DNA from: JBDKGH01 sp039798265
GTDB taxonomy: Bacteria; Bacteroidota; Bacteroidia; Flavobacteriales_D; Sanyastnellaceae
NCBI GenBank assembly: GCA_039798265.1
Contig: JBDKGH010000016.1
Location: forward strand, 1 to 12,503
Reading direction: 5' to 3'
Length of the DNA stretch: 12,503 nucleotides
Shown: positions 5,841-12,503 of the stretch, in pieces
How the letters are laid out: the number at the start of each line of letters is the position of its first letter
Numbering within the stretch: the stretch's first letter is position 1
Notes under the pieces: generated by a model
What the model saw: the letters and a program-made list of their open reading frames with translations, nothing else
Told to the model about the DNA's origin: nothing
The model's database searches: none
Position numbers and translations under genes: made by a program

Positions 5841-7319
5841 ATGAAGTACTTCCTCTTACTTACTTTAGCTTTCTTCTTTTCCGCCGAGGGATTCGCTCAA
5901 ACAAAGATCGAGGGCGTTTATGACCCTCAATACAAACGGTACATCGCTAACGCCAATCTTACTTCACACGCAAGAACAAATCCCTACGATATCGACGATG
6001 TAAACCACGGTTTTGCCATTATAAAAAACACACAAACGAACACCTTCGGTGTTATCGATTCTACAGGAGCGATTAGGGTTCCCTTGATCTATAACCTGAT
6101 CGAAGAGATTGAAAGGGCACCTGGATTTTTTATTTTTTACTCATCCTCCGAGATGGGAATTTTAAACAACATCGGAAATGAAATACTCAAAGTAGCCATC
6201 ACCGATAACAAGGCTCGAATAAGATCGAGTAGCCATAAAGACTTTGTTTTTGTTGAACAAAACAACAAAATCGGATTAATCAATCTTCGCAAATCCAGGA
6301 TCATTATTCCCGTAGAGTACGATTTTAATGCGTGGTATGAAGAAAAATACGAACGAAGCCGAAGACTCGGTTACCACATTGAATTGAACGAGTATTCAGC
6401 CATCGCTAAGAAAAATCAACTCTTCTATGTTTTTAATCTAACCACCGGCCAAAGCAGCGGTCCCTATGTGGATGTAATGCGCACAGGTCCGAAGCATTTT
6501 TTTGTAAAAGACGCTTCTGGAAAATGTAAGATTATAGATCTCGATTTTCAAACCGATAAAAAAATACCCGGTACCATCATCGATGCGCATGACGAATACG
6601 TGATAAGCCAACAGAAAGATAAATTTGGTCTTTACACCACCAATGGAAGCGAAGTGATTGCCCCTCTTTATGACGACCTCTATCTGATCAACGACGATGC
6701 AGCTTGGGTAAAAAAAGATGGATTCTGGGCAATGTTCTACCTCGAAAAAGAGCTACAAACGCCATTTGAGTTCCTTGACATTGAAAAAACCAATGAACTC
6801 TTTTTAGAAAATTTACTCTGGGTAACCCAACTCGATACTACGAACGATAACCTTCACACCTTCCGCGAATACTCGGGTATTAATGAATGCCCCAATCATT
6901 TGAAGTCGCTCATTTTTGCAGTGCAACAACTCAAAGGAAGCAAGCGACTTTTTAATACCTACCTCGATCGCAATGGGAGTGCAAACTATTCCTTCGCAAA
7001 AAAGGCAGATGGTTATCATGTGACCTATCCTCCCCTATTGAAAGTGGAACCCGAAGCTTGGGACATGGTGTATTACGTTCCTGACTGCATAGATCCCAAT
7101 GGGATGATCGGATACAAAAAAGGAAACAAATACGGACTTGATAAACAAGCGGTGAAGTATGAAGGCCTTCTCTATGACGCTCTAGAGTTAAGGATGAATT
7201 GCAACAACGGCTGCCTCATTTCACGAGGTATGATCATGAGTTATACCGTTGATTATACGGGAAACAAAGGCTGCTACTTTTCAAAAGCCATTCCGCTCTC
7301 ACAATACAAACTCAGATAA
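5841..7319 (+). CDS. Exported WG-repeat protein of unknown function
   Basis: This 492-residue protein has a clear signal peptide (MKYFLLLTLAFFFSAEGFAQ), so it is periplasmic or surface-exposed. It contains degenerate WG-type repeats of the form G-[VL]-hydrophobic-x-x-x-G-x-x-[IL]-x-P-x-Y: around residues 69-90 (FGVIDSTGAIRVPLIYNLI), 105-118, 143-160 (IGLINLRKSRIIIPVEYDF), 261-279 (FGLYTTNGSEVIAPLYDDL) and 293-312. The Trp that names the repeat is mostly replaced. The last ~150 residues (from ~340) are not obviously repeated and hold several Cys (CPNHL, PDCID, MNCNNGC). WG repeats are common in secreted Bacteroidota proteins and are presumed binding surfaces; no enzyme motif is seen. The start is set by the signal peptide and the promoter spacing. 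The amylase gene follows after one base, so the two are cotranscribed. Confidence 0.8.
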   Translation: MKYFLLLTLAFFFSAEGFAQTKIEGVYDPQYKRYIANANLTSHARTNPYDIDDVNHGFAIIKNTQTNTFGVIDSTGAIRVPLIYNLIEEIERAPGFFIFYSSSEMGILNNIGNEILKVAITDNKARIRSSSHKDFVFVEQNNKIGLINLRKSRIIIPVEYDFNAWYEEKYERSRRLGYHIELNEYSAIAKKNQLFYVFNLTTGQSSGPYVDVMRTGPKHFFVKDASGKCKIIDLDFQTDKKIPGTIIDAHDEYVISQQKDKFGLYTTNGSEVIAPLYDDLYLINDDAAWVKKDGFWAMFYLEKELQTPFEFLDIEKTNELFLENLLWVTQLDTTNDNLHTFREYSGINECPNHLKSLIFAVQQLKGSKRLFNTYLDRNGSANYSFAKKADGYHVTYPPLLKVEPEAWDMVYYVPDCIDPNGMIGYKKGNKYGLDKQAVKYEGLLYDALELRMNCNNGCLISRGMIMSYTVDYTGNKGCYFSKAIPLSQYKLR

Positions 7320-7320
7320 T

Positions 7321-8712
7321 ATGCAACACACCAACCGAATGTTCATTCTAGGTATTTCTATCCTATGCGCATTCATCTTATTATCTTGCAAAAAAGACAA
7401 CACAGAAGAAGTAATCATCACAGAACCTGCACCTATGCCTACAGGATACACGCAATATGGCTCTCCCATGTCTAATGTACCACTTACGTCAGACATCATT
7501 ATGTACGAAGTGAATCTCCGCGCTTTTAGCGACGGAGGTGATATACAAGGGGTAATAGATAAGCTAGATCACCTTCAGAGTTTACACATCAATGTCATCT
7601 GGTTGATGCCCATTTATCCTGTTGGAACCGTAAATGCCATCAACTCGCCTTATTGTATCAAAGACTATAAGGCCGTGGCCGCCGAATATGGCAATTTGAC
7701 TAAAATGCGCGAATTGACCACTGCTGCGCACGAGCGTGGCATGGCTGTTATTATCGATTGGGTGGCCAATCATACAGCATGGGATCATCCATGGATAAAC
7801 GCACATCCCGAATGGTACACGCAAGATGCTAATGGCGCTATTATCCATCCGGCGGGCACTAATTGGACGGATGTAGCCGATCTCAATTATGACAATCACG
7901 ACATGCGAGCCGCCATGCTCGACGCCATGAAGTTTTGGGTACTTGAAGCCAATGTCGATGGCTTTCGCTGCGATCATGCCGATGGAGTTCCATTTGATTT
8001 TTGGCAAAACACCATCGACTCTTTAAACAGCACACCTAACAGAAATTTGATTTGGCTAGCCGAAGGCGAAAGAGCAGATCATTTCGATGCAGGATTTCAT
8101 ATGGCCTATTCCTGGGATTTTTATACCAGCCTAGATAATGTATTTAACGGCACATCAGCTGCCGCTCTGGTTACTACCAATGCAACAGAGTATGCCGCTA
8201 TGCCCGCTGGAAAACGTTTACTCCGCTTCACCACCAATCACGACGAAACAGCTTGGAACGCCACACCAATGGCTTTATTCAATGGTGTGAACGGGGCTCT
8301 AGCCGCTTCCTCCATTGCCATTTTCACCAATGGTGTTCCTCTCATTTACACGGGGCAAGAGGTAGGATCAACAGTGAACACACCTTTTTTCTCTAACTCC
8401 ACCATTGCATGGAGCGCTAATCCATCGATGAAAGCAGCTTACCAAAGTATGCTCAGCTTCTATTCGAGTTCTCCTGCTGCCCGCTCAGGCGCATTAACCA
8501 CTTATGCTAGCACGAATGTTTTTTGCATCAAAAAATCGCTGAATGGCGAGGAAGTTCTATTGTTCACGAACGTGAGAAACACTGCACAAAACTTCACCTT
8601 GCCTAGCGCATTGGCCAATACCACTTGGATAAATGCCCTCACCAACGAGCAAGTCGTATTGGGCACTTCCATTGATTTGGCCGCTTTTCAATATCTGATT
8701 TTAAAACTATAG
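7321..8712 (+). CDS. GH13 alpha-amylase-family glycoside hydrolase, lipoprotein
   Basis: This 463-residue enzyme should act on alpha-glucans or maltooligosaccharides. The N-terminus (MQHTNRMFILGISILCAFILLSC) is a lipoprotein signal with Cys23 as lipidation site, so the enzyme is anchored in the membrane. The barrel starts with DIIMYEVNLRAFSDGG (58-73). Conserved regions follow: I, DWVANH (146-151); II, GFRCDHADG with nucleophile Asp218; III, WLAEGE with acid/base Glu248; IV, TTNHDE with Asp308. All three catalytic acids are present. A short beta domain C closes the protein (from ~400, VLLFTNVRN to the end), with no carbohydrate-binding module. The frame is open 24 codons further upstream, but those overlap the WG gene. 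The ATG at 7321, one base after the WG stop, gives a normal lipoprotein signal. No SusC/SusD genes adjoin it. Exact specificity is not readable. Confidence 0.93.
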   Translation: MQHTNRMFILGISILCAFILLSCKKDNTEEVIITEPAPMPTGYTQYGSPMSNVPLTSDIIMYEVNLRAFSDGGDIQGVIDKLDHLQSLHINVIWLMPIYPVGTVNAINSPYCIKDYKAVAAEYGNLTKMRELTTAAHERGMAVIIDWVANHTAWDHPWINAHPEWYTQDANGAIIHPAGTNWTDVADLNYDNHDMRAAMLDAMKFWVLEANVDGFRCDHADGVPFDFWQNTIDSLNSTPNRNLIWLAEGERADHFDAGFHMAYSWDFYTSLDNVFNGTSAAALVTTNATEYAAMPAGKRLLRFTTNHDETAWNATPMALFNGVNGALAASSIAIFTNGVPLIYTGQEVGSTVNTPFFSNSTIAWSANPSMKAAYQSMLSFYSSSPAARSGALTTYASTNVFCIKKSLNGEEVLLFTNVRNTAQNFTLPSALANTTWINALTNEQVVLGTSIDLAAFQYLILKL

Positions 8713-10944
8713 ATTGTACGCAACCGCCACAGAAAAGGTCCTGCCATCCGAAGGCCAAACTCCAGGGCCCGGATAAAACTGAGGACGCTTGGTGAAATAC
8801 TGCTCATCAAAAATATTGGATACCGATGCTTGCACTTTAAACCATCGATTGATCATGTAATGCGCACTCAAGTCCACCAACTGATAGGCCGGTACTAATC
8901 CGACAGAAGCAGAGGCATTAGGTGTAACGGTATTTAGCGCATCAGCGAATGATTGATCTACAAAACTATAAAGCACTTTTACACCGAAGCTAGTATGATT
9001 CAATTCTGTGGCCGCACGAACAATCCATTGAGGCGTACTCTCAACAAATCGACCATCAATATTGACATTTTCTGTCCCCGAACGCACATTCGCATTCACG
9101 TAGCGCGAGTCCATATATGAGCCAGAAACCATGCTAACCCAATACACATTTTCTTTTAGCGATCGGGAATATTGGGCAAAAAACTCCACTCCGCGCGTTC
9201 TGCTGTCACCGATATTGGTGCGATACAGATATAACTGATCCAACGAATCTGTTTCAACCAATATTCCCAATCGATTGCGATACATCAATTGAAAGGCCGT
9301 TAACTCTATTTGCCAGTGATCAAAACTGCCTCTGTAGCCCAACTCTGCGTTGTAACCTTTCGCATCTTTGAGGTTTGGATTGGTGAACTCATAAACCGAT
9401 GCAGGAATAATATCTTTGAAAATAACCGGACGATAAGCCTGCGACCAACCGCCATATAATTCTGAGTGCTGATTCAACCGATAAGCAAAGCCTGACGCCA
9501 ACAAAGGAAATTGGTGCTCGATCGTTACCGGTACTTTTTCATCTTCCAAGTACTTAATACGACCGGTCATGTTGCTTTCTCCATTTTCATAGCGTGCGCC
9601 CACTGTCCAAGTCAATCGACTACCCAATTTCCATGCTTCCTCTATGAATAAGGCGATATTCCTACTTTTAAAATAGATATCACGCCCATACTCAGGCTCT
9701 ACCAAGGTCAAGTCGTAATCACTACCTGTAGTTCCTTTTCCTTGTTGACGGCGATGTAAATGGTTATGAATGTATTGAGCACCAAATACGATATTCATAG
9801 GACGTTTCCATTGTGATGTGGTATAAATGGCTTTCCATTCAGTGGTGAAACTCTGATAAAAATCGCGATCTACTTGTCGATTAGCATATTGCCCCGTAAG
9901 GGTATCAATGGCATCTACAATGTTTGCGGCTCTATCAAACAACACACTGTTGCGTTGTCCAAAAAGAAATGCCGCTGTGCCTGAAAAGCGCCAGTGTTCG
10001 TTTTTTCGATAGTCCACTCGCACAGAAGGAATGTAGATGGTAGGACTGTAATGATTGCGAGAGCGACTCGACTGTGTGGGATCCAATCGAAATAAACTAT
10101 CGGTGAGCTGCCCTGGAATTTGGGCTTGATAGGTACTACGCGTCCAATCTATTTTCAATTCAAATTTTTCATTGGGTTTATACCAAACAGCAACTTCCTC
10201 TGCTCCACCCGTTGATTTTGAATTATCGCGATATCCTTGTGTTCCTTTTCTTTGTAACCATGCAGAATACCGCCATTTACCAATTGTTCCATGCAATCGA
10301 TGAAAGGTGCTCCAAGCGTTAAATGAGCCATAACTCTGCATCATGGAGTAATCTATTTTACGATTAGTGCACGGTGATTTGGTCACGTAGTTGATCATTC
10401 CTCCAAACTGTGCACCGTATTGAATGGAGCCTGTACCTCTCACTAACTGAACATAATCTACCGCCTCCATTGGTATGTTATAATGACTAGCAGGATAGCC
10501 AAAAATATCGGTATTGGTCATGATGCCATCTTTGCGCACATTGAACTCCCAGCTGCGATGTGGATCAAGACCTCGGGTAGAAATGTTCATTTGATTGCCA
10601 CTGCCATCCATGTCGTACACAAAAAGCCCAGCCACTCTTGCAAACAACTGTCGACCGGCCCTTTCCGTAGGCGAAAAATCACTTTTGCTTATTTGGATAT
10701 GATCCACCTTTTTGCCCGAAACCAATAGATCTTTTCGAAATTCCTCGCCTACCACAAAACCTTCAGGATAAACGAAAATTTGAATGGGCTTTAAGTGAAA
10801 AATAGAATCTAAAGATGAAACTGGCCCGGGCTGAGCGCCAAGAGTACCAGCATTATGTACTATGAAAAATGTTAGTATTAACCGACTACTCATCGGTACA
10901 AAAACAAACATCTTTCTTCCAGCTCGCAACAGAAAGAAAGGCAT
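8707..10944 (-). CDS. TonB-dependent outer-membrane receptor, FecA-like
   Basis: This is an outer-membrane receptor of up to 745 residues that would import a ligand using TonB energy. The signal peptide is best formed from Met18 (ATG at 10893-10891: MSSRLILTFFIVHNAGTLGAQ); Met12 (10911) and Met1 (10944) are alternatives. The plug domain (~75-190) contains MNISTRGLDPHRSWEFNVRK, GYPASHYNIPMEAVDYVQLV and RGTGSIQYGAQFGGMINYVT. The rest is a 22-strand-type barrel ending with VSNIFDEQYFTKRPQFYPGP and DGRTFSVAVAYNL. These motifs are those of FecA-type ferric-citrate receptors, so an iron chelate is the likely cargo, though the substrate is inferred. There is no N-terminal STN signalling domain and no carboxypeptidase-like domain, so FecIR-style surface signalling is not expected. 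Its 3' end overlaps that of the convergent amylase gene by 6 bp, and it is divergent from the TPR gene at 11059. Confidence 0.93.
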   Translation of the reverse strand: MPFFLLRAGRKMFVFVPMSSRLILTFFIVHNAGTLGAQPGPVSSLDSIFHLKPIQIFVYPEGFVVGEEFRKDLLVSGKKVDHIQISKSDFSPTERAGRQLFARVAGLFVYDMDGSGNQMNISTRGLDPHRSWEFNVRKDGIMTNTDIFGYPASHYNIPMEAVDYVQLVRGTGSIQYGAQFGGMINYVTKSPCTNRKIDYSMMQSYGSFNAWSTFHRLHGTIGKWRYSAWLQRKGTQGYRDNSKSTGGAEEVAVWYKPNEKFELKIDWTRSTYQAQIPGQLTDSLFRLDPTQSSRSRNHYSPTIYIPSVRVDYRKNEHWRFSGTAAFLFGQRNSVLFDRAANIVDAIDTLTGQYANRQVDRDFYQSFTTEWKAIYTTSQWKRPMNIVFGAQYIHNHLHRRQQGKGTTGSDYDLTLVEPEYGRDIYFKSRNIALFIEEAWKLGSRLTWTVGARYENGESNMTGRIKYLEDEKVPVTIEHQFPLLASGFAYRLNQHSELYGGWSQAYRPVIFKDIIPASVYEFTNPNLKDAKGYNAELGYRGSFDHWQIELTAFQLMYRNRLGILVETDSLDQLYLYRTNIGDSRTRGVEFFAQYSRSLKENVYWVSMVSGSYMDSRYVNANVRSGTENVNIDGRFVESTPQWIVRAATELNHTSFGVKVLYSFVDQSFADALNTVTPNASASVGLVPAYQLVDLSAHYMINRWFKVQASVSNIFDEQYFTKRPQFYPGPGVWPSDGRTFSVAVAYNL

Positions 10945-10965
10945 AAAATAAAGTTGTTAGTGATC

Positions 10966-10993
10966 CAAATATAACGAAGGAAACGAAAGACAA
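10966..10993 (-). promoter_or_regulatory. Promoter of the TonB-dependent receptor gene
   Basis: On the minus strand TATATTTG (10973-10966) matches TAnnTTTG exactly, and a TTG (10993-10991) lies 17 bp upstream of it, a standard Bacteroidota arrangement. The box is about 22 bp before the most upstream possible start codon (10944). Confidence 0.6.
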
Positions 10994-11003
10994 CTTCCAG
11001 TTG
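10991..11003. promoter_or_regulatory. 13-bp palindrome shared by two divergent promoters
   Basis: CAACT-TCC-AGTTG is a perfect inverted repeat with 5-bp arms. Its left end supplies the -33 TTG of the minus-strand receptor promoter and its right end a TTG for the plus-strand promoter of the gene at 11059. It may be only a consequence of two TTG elements back to back, or an operator that controls both genes. Confidence 0.35.
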
Positions 11004-11026
11004 AAACAAAATCCTTAGCACCTTTG
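11001..11026 (+). promoter_or_regulatory. Putative promoter of the TPR-type gene
   Basis: CACCTTTG (11019-11026) matches the -7 consensus except for the first base and shares CCTTTGAAC with the box at 5814. A TTG lies at 11001-11003, but the 15-bp spacer is shorter than usual. The ATG follows at 11059. Confidence 0.4.
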
Positions 11027-11058
11027 AACCAAATACCCCAAAGACGGTAGTAAGTGCC

Positions 11059-12503
11059 ATGAATTTCACCAAAATAACAAGCCTCATTCTTTTTGTCATA
11101 TGTTCCTCTCTCGTTCAGGCACAACCCGGCCCGATGGGTGGATTTTCTATACAACATCTCGCTCTTCCTGATGGCACTCTCTTAATGTCGAACGATTCAA
11201 ACTTGTTGGTTTATACCCACCCTTCTCCGTACAACCAACAAACTATGAAAATTGACTATTTCCGACTTATGCTCGGTAACTCATCGGAACGTAAAGATTC
11301 AACTCCCTTTTACATCAGCCTCGACTCACAAGAAAATCACCTCTACATAGAATACAAAGGGCAACACATGTGCGCTCAATTGGATGTTCCGGGATTAGTG
11401 CCCTTTGATCATGACTATGGGTCGATTGACACGCTTTATTTCCGACCTGGCAATTGGCTGATTCATCAATACAATCGACGAGGCATGACGCTTGAACAAC
11501 TGGCCGAATATCGATCGAGAACGCATGAACCGAAAACCGAAAGCTACTGGCTTTTTGAATTCGATCATCATAGCCGTTTATCTTTCCCAACCGTGAAGAG
11601 CATGCCTCAAGGCATTCGAATCTCCTCAGCCATTGATCTGATCAACTATACCGAAAACACAGAGCAGATCATCCAACTTGCGAATGCCATTTGGACAGAG
11701 GCAACCAACACCATTGAAAAACAATACGCCTCTAACTTGCTTTGGTTGGCCTATGAAAGAAAAGGCGATTACAACCAAGCGTTTCAGTGGTATCTCCAAT
11801 TTTATGAAATCTGGGATAACAAGTTTGCACAGCCGGGTATAGTGGATTTTTTGATAAAAATAAAACATCCAGAGGAGGCCAATCGCTTCTTGAGCGACAT
11901 GATCGTTCGAGAACCACAGTCCTATAATTATGTAAGTCGAGGCGATTTTTACGAAAACGTTCAACTCAATTATTTCGCAGCAGTAATGGATTATCAGAAG
12001 GCCTTAGAATTAGAGAAGTACAAAGAGCTTTCATTCATTAATCCGCTGGCGTCAAATGATGTCGCCTATTTGTATTTCCGCATTGGGCGCACATTTCTAA
12101 AAGCCAATCAAACGGCTAAAGGGCTCGAACAAATCAGAAAATCCATGCACTCTGCGCATTATTACGCACACTATGAAGAAACACTTACTTTGTTAGATTC
12201 ACTCGAAAGCACCTGTGGCATGTCAAGCGATTTGTATTTGGCAATGGCCTTGTGCGAATACCGATTGGCGGTGCTTTACCCGAACACTGGGCGCTCACCT
12301 GACAACTTATTTACTGATGCCGAATTGCATTTTTCAATGGCAGAAGAAAGGGGAGGAAATGCCAATCTCATTGCCTTCTTCCGCGCCGACTACTATCGCA
12401 TTCTCAGCCAAAAAGAAAAAGCACTGGCTTATTTAAAACTGGCCGAGCTTGATTACTCGCTCAAAGAAAGTTGCGAAAATCTGCTTCCTTATATAACCTT
12501 ATT
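11059..12503 (+). CDS. Exported TPR-like protein of unknown function (partial, 3' end beyond window)
   Basis: A frame opening with ATG at 11059 is free of stop codons to the window end, giving 481 residues of an incomplete protein. It starts with a signal peptide (MNFTKITSLILFVICSSLVQ, cleavage near AQ at 21-22), so it is exported. The first ~170 residues of the mature part are beta-rich and unfamiliar (GFSIQHLALPDGTLLMSNDS; DTLYFRPGNWLIHQYN). From about residue 220 on the sequence becomes helical with TPR-like helix pairs: LLWLAYERKGDYNQAFQWYL, FAAVMDYQKALELEKYKEL, VAYLYFRIGRTFLKANQTAK and FFRADYYRILSQKEKALAYL. TPR repeats are protein-binding scaffolds; no catalytic motif is seen. It is divergent from the TonB-dependent receptor with 114 bp between their most upstream starts. 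The function is unknown; a link to the receptor is only positional. Confidence 0.8.
   Translation, partial: MNFTKITSLILFVICSSLVQAQPGPMGGFSIQHLALPDGTLLMSNDSNLLVYTHPSPYNQQTMKIDYFRLMLGNSSERKDSTPFYISLDSQENHLYIEYKGQHMCAQLDVPGLVPFDHDYGSIDTLYFRPGNWLIHQYNRRGMTLEQLAEYRSRTHEPKTESYWLFEFDHHSRLSFPTVKSMPQGIRISSAIDLINYTENTEQIIQLANAIWTEATNTIEKQYASNLLWLAYERKGDYNQAFQWYLQFYEIWDNKFAQPGIVDFLIKIKHPEEANRFLSDMIVREPQSYNYVSRGDFYENVQLNYFAAVMDYQKALELEKYKELSFINPLASNDVAYLYFRIGRTFLKANQTAKGLEQIRKSMHSAHYYAHYEETLTLLDSLESTCGMSSDLYLAMALCEYRLAVLYPNTGRSPDNLFTDAELHFSMAEERGGNANLIAFFRADYYRILSQKEKALAYLKLAELDYSLKESCENLLPYITL

Noticed and set aside
7249..7320. Upstream extension of the amylase by 24 codons
   Set aside because: It would overlap the WG-repeat gene by 71 nt and place a polar stretch in front of an ideal lipoprotein signal; the ATG at 7321 is preferred.
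7582..8007. 141-codon minus-strand frame inside the amylase gene
   Set aside because: It mirrors the GH13 catalytic region, shows no recognisable motif or promoter, and is best explained as a shadow of the real gene.
10483..10728. Plus-strand frame inside the receptor gene
   Set aside because: It lies over the plug-domain coding region of the TonB-dependent receptor and has no features of its own.
11315..11964. Minus-strand frames of 91 and 112 codons across the TPR-type gene
   Set aside because: The plus frame is open without stops for 481 codons with a signal peptide and TPR-like helices; the opposite frames are shadows.

Overview
The window looks like chromosomal DNA of a Bacteroidota bacterium, probably on the Flavobacteriia/Chitinophagia side. 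The evidence is the Bacteroidota-type -7 boxes (TAnnTTTG) in front of several genes, the lack of Shine-Dalgarno sequences, a BBP2-type outer-membrane porin, a FecA-like TonB-dependent receptor, a lipoprotein GH13 amylase and a WG-repeat exported protein. All assignments are from reading the sequence and remembered family motifs; no search was run.

Left edge (1-645). The 5' part of a minus-strand coiled-coil gene runs off the left end (346 to 1). Directly upstream of it on the same strand lies the intact-looking last ~39 codons of a 4-hydroxyphenylpyruvate dioxygenase gene (375-491). Its upstream part is decayed by stops and frame changes, so I read it as a gene remnant.

Potassium module (588-5784, plus strand). 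Four genes follow in tight order: a short KdpD-type histidine kinase (DUF4118 membrane unit plus kinase core, without the large KdpD/Usp N-terminal input region), a KdpE-type response regulator, a Kup potassium transporter and an outer-membrane porin. The kinase and regulator overlap by 8 nt, and kup and the porin by 11 nt. Two sites with the architecture TTTATA-N5-TTTAtr sit in front of the kinase gene (592-608) and in front of kup (2389-2405). The first is nearly the same as the KdpE operator of the E. coli kdpFABC promoter as I remember it. Each lies 27-28 bp upstream of a -7 or -7-like box that lacks a -33 element. An 11-bp perfect hairpin fills the kup leader up to one base before its ATG. 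Together these suggest a Kdp-type sensing circuit driving Kup and a dedicated porin instead of the KdpFABC ATPase.

Export/polysaccharide pair (5814-8712, plus strand). A promoter precedes a secreted WG-repeat protein. One base after its stop begins a lipoprotein alpha-amylase-family (GH13) enzyme with all catalytic residues.

Right part (8707-12503). A FecA-like TonB-dependent receptor on the minus strand converges on the amylase with a 6-bp overlap of the coding ends. It is divergent from a plus-strand exported TPR-type protein that runs off the right end. The two divergent promoters appear to share a 13-bp palindrome that carries a -33 TTG on each strand. No RNA genes, insertion sequences, CRISPR arrays or clear intrinsic terminators were seen.
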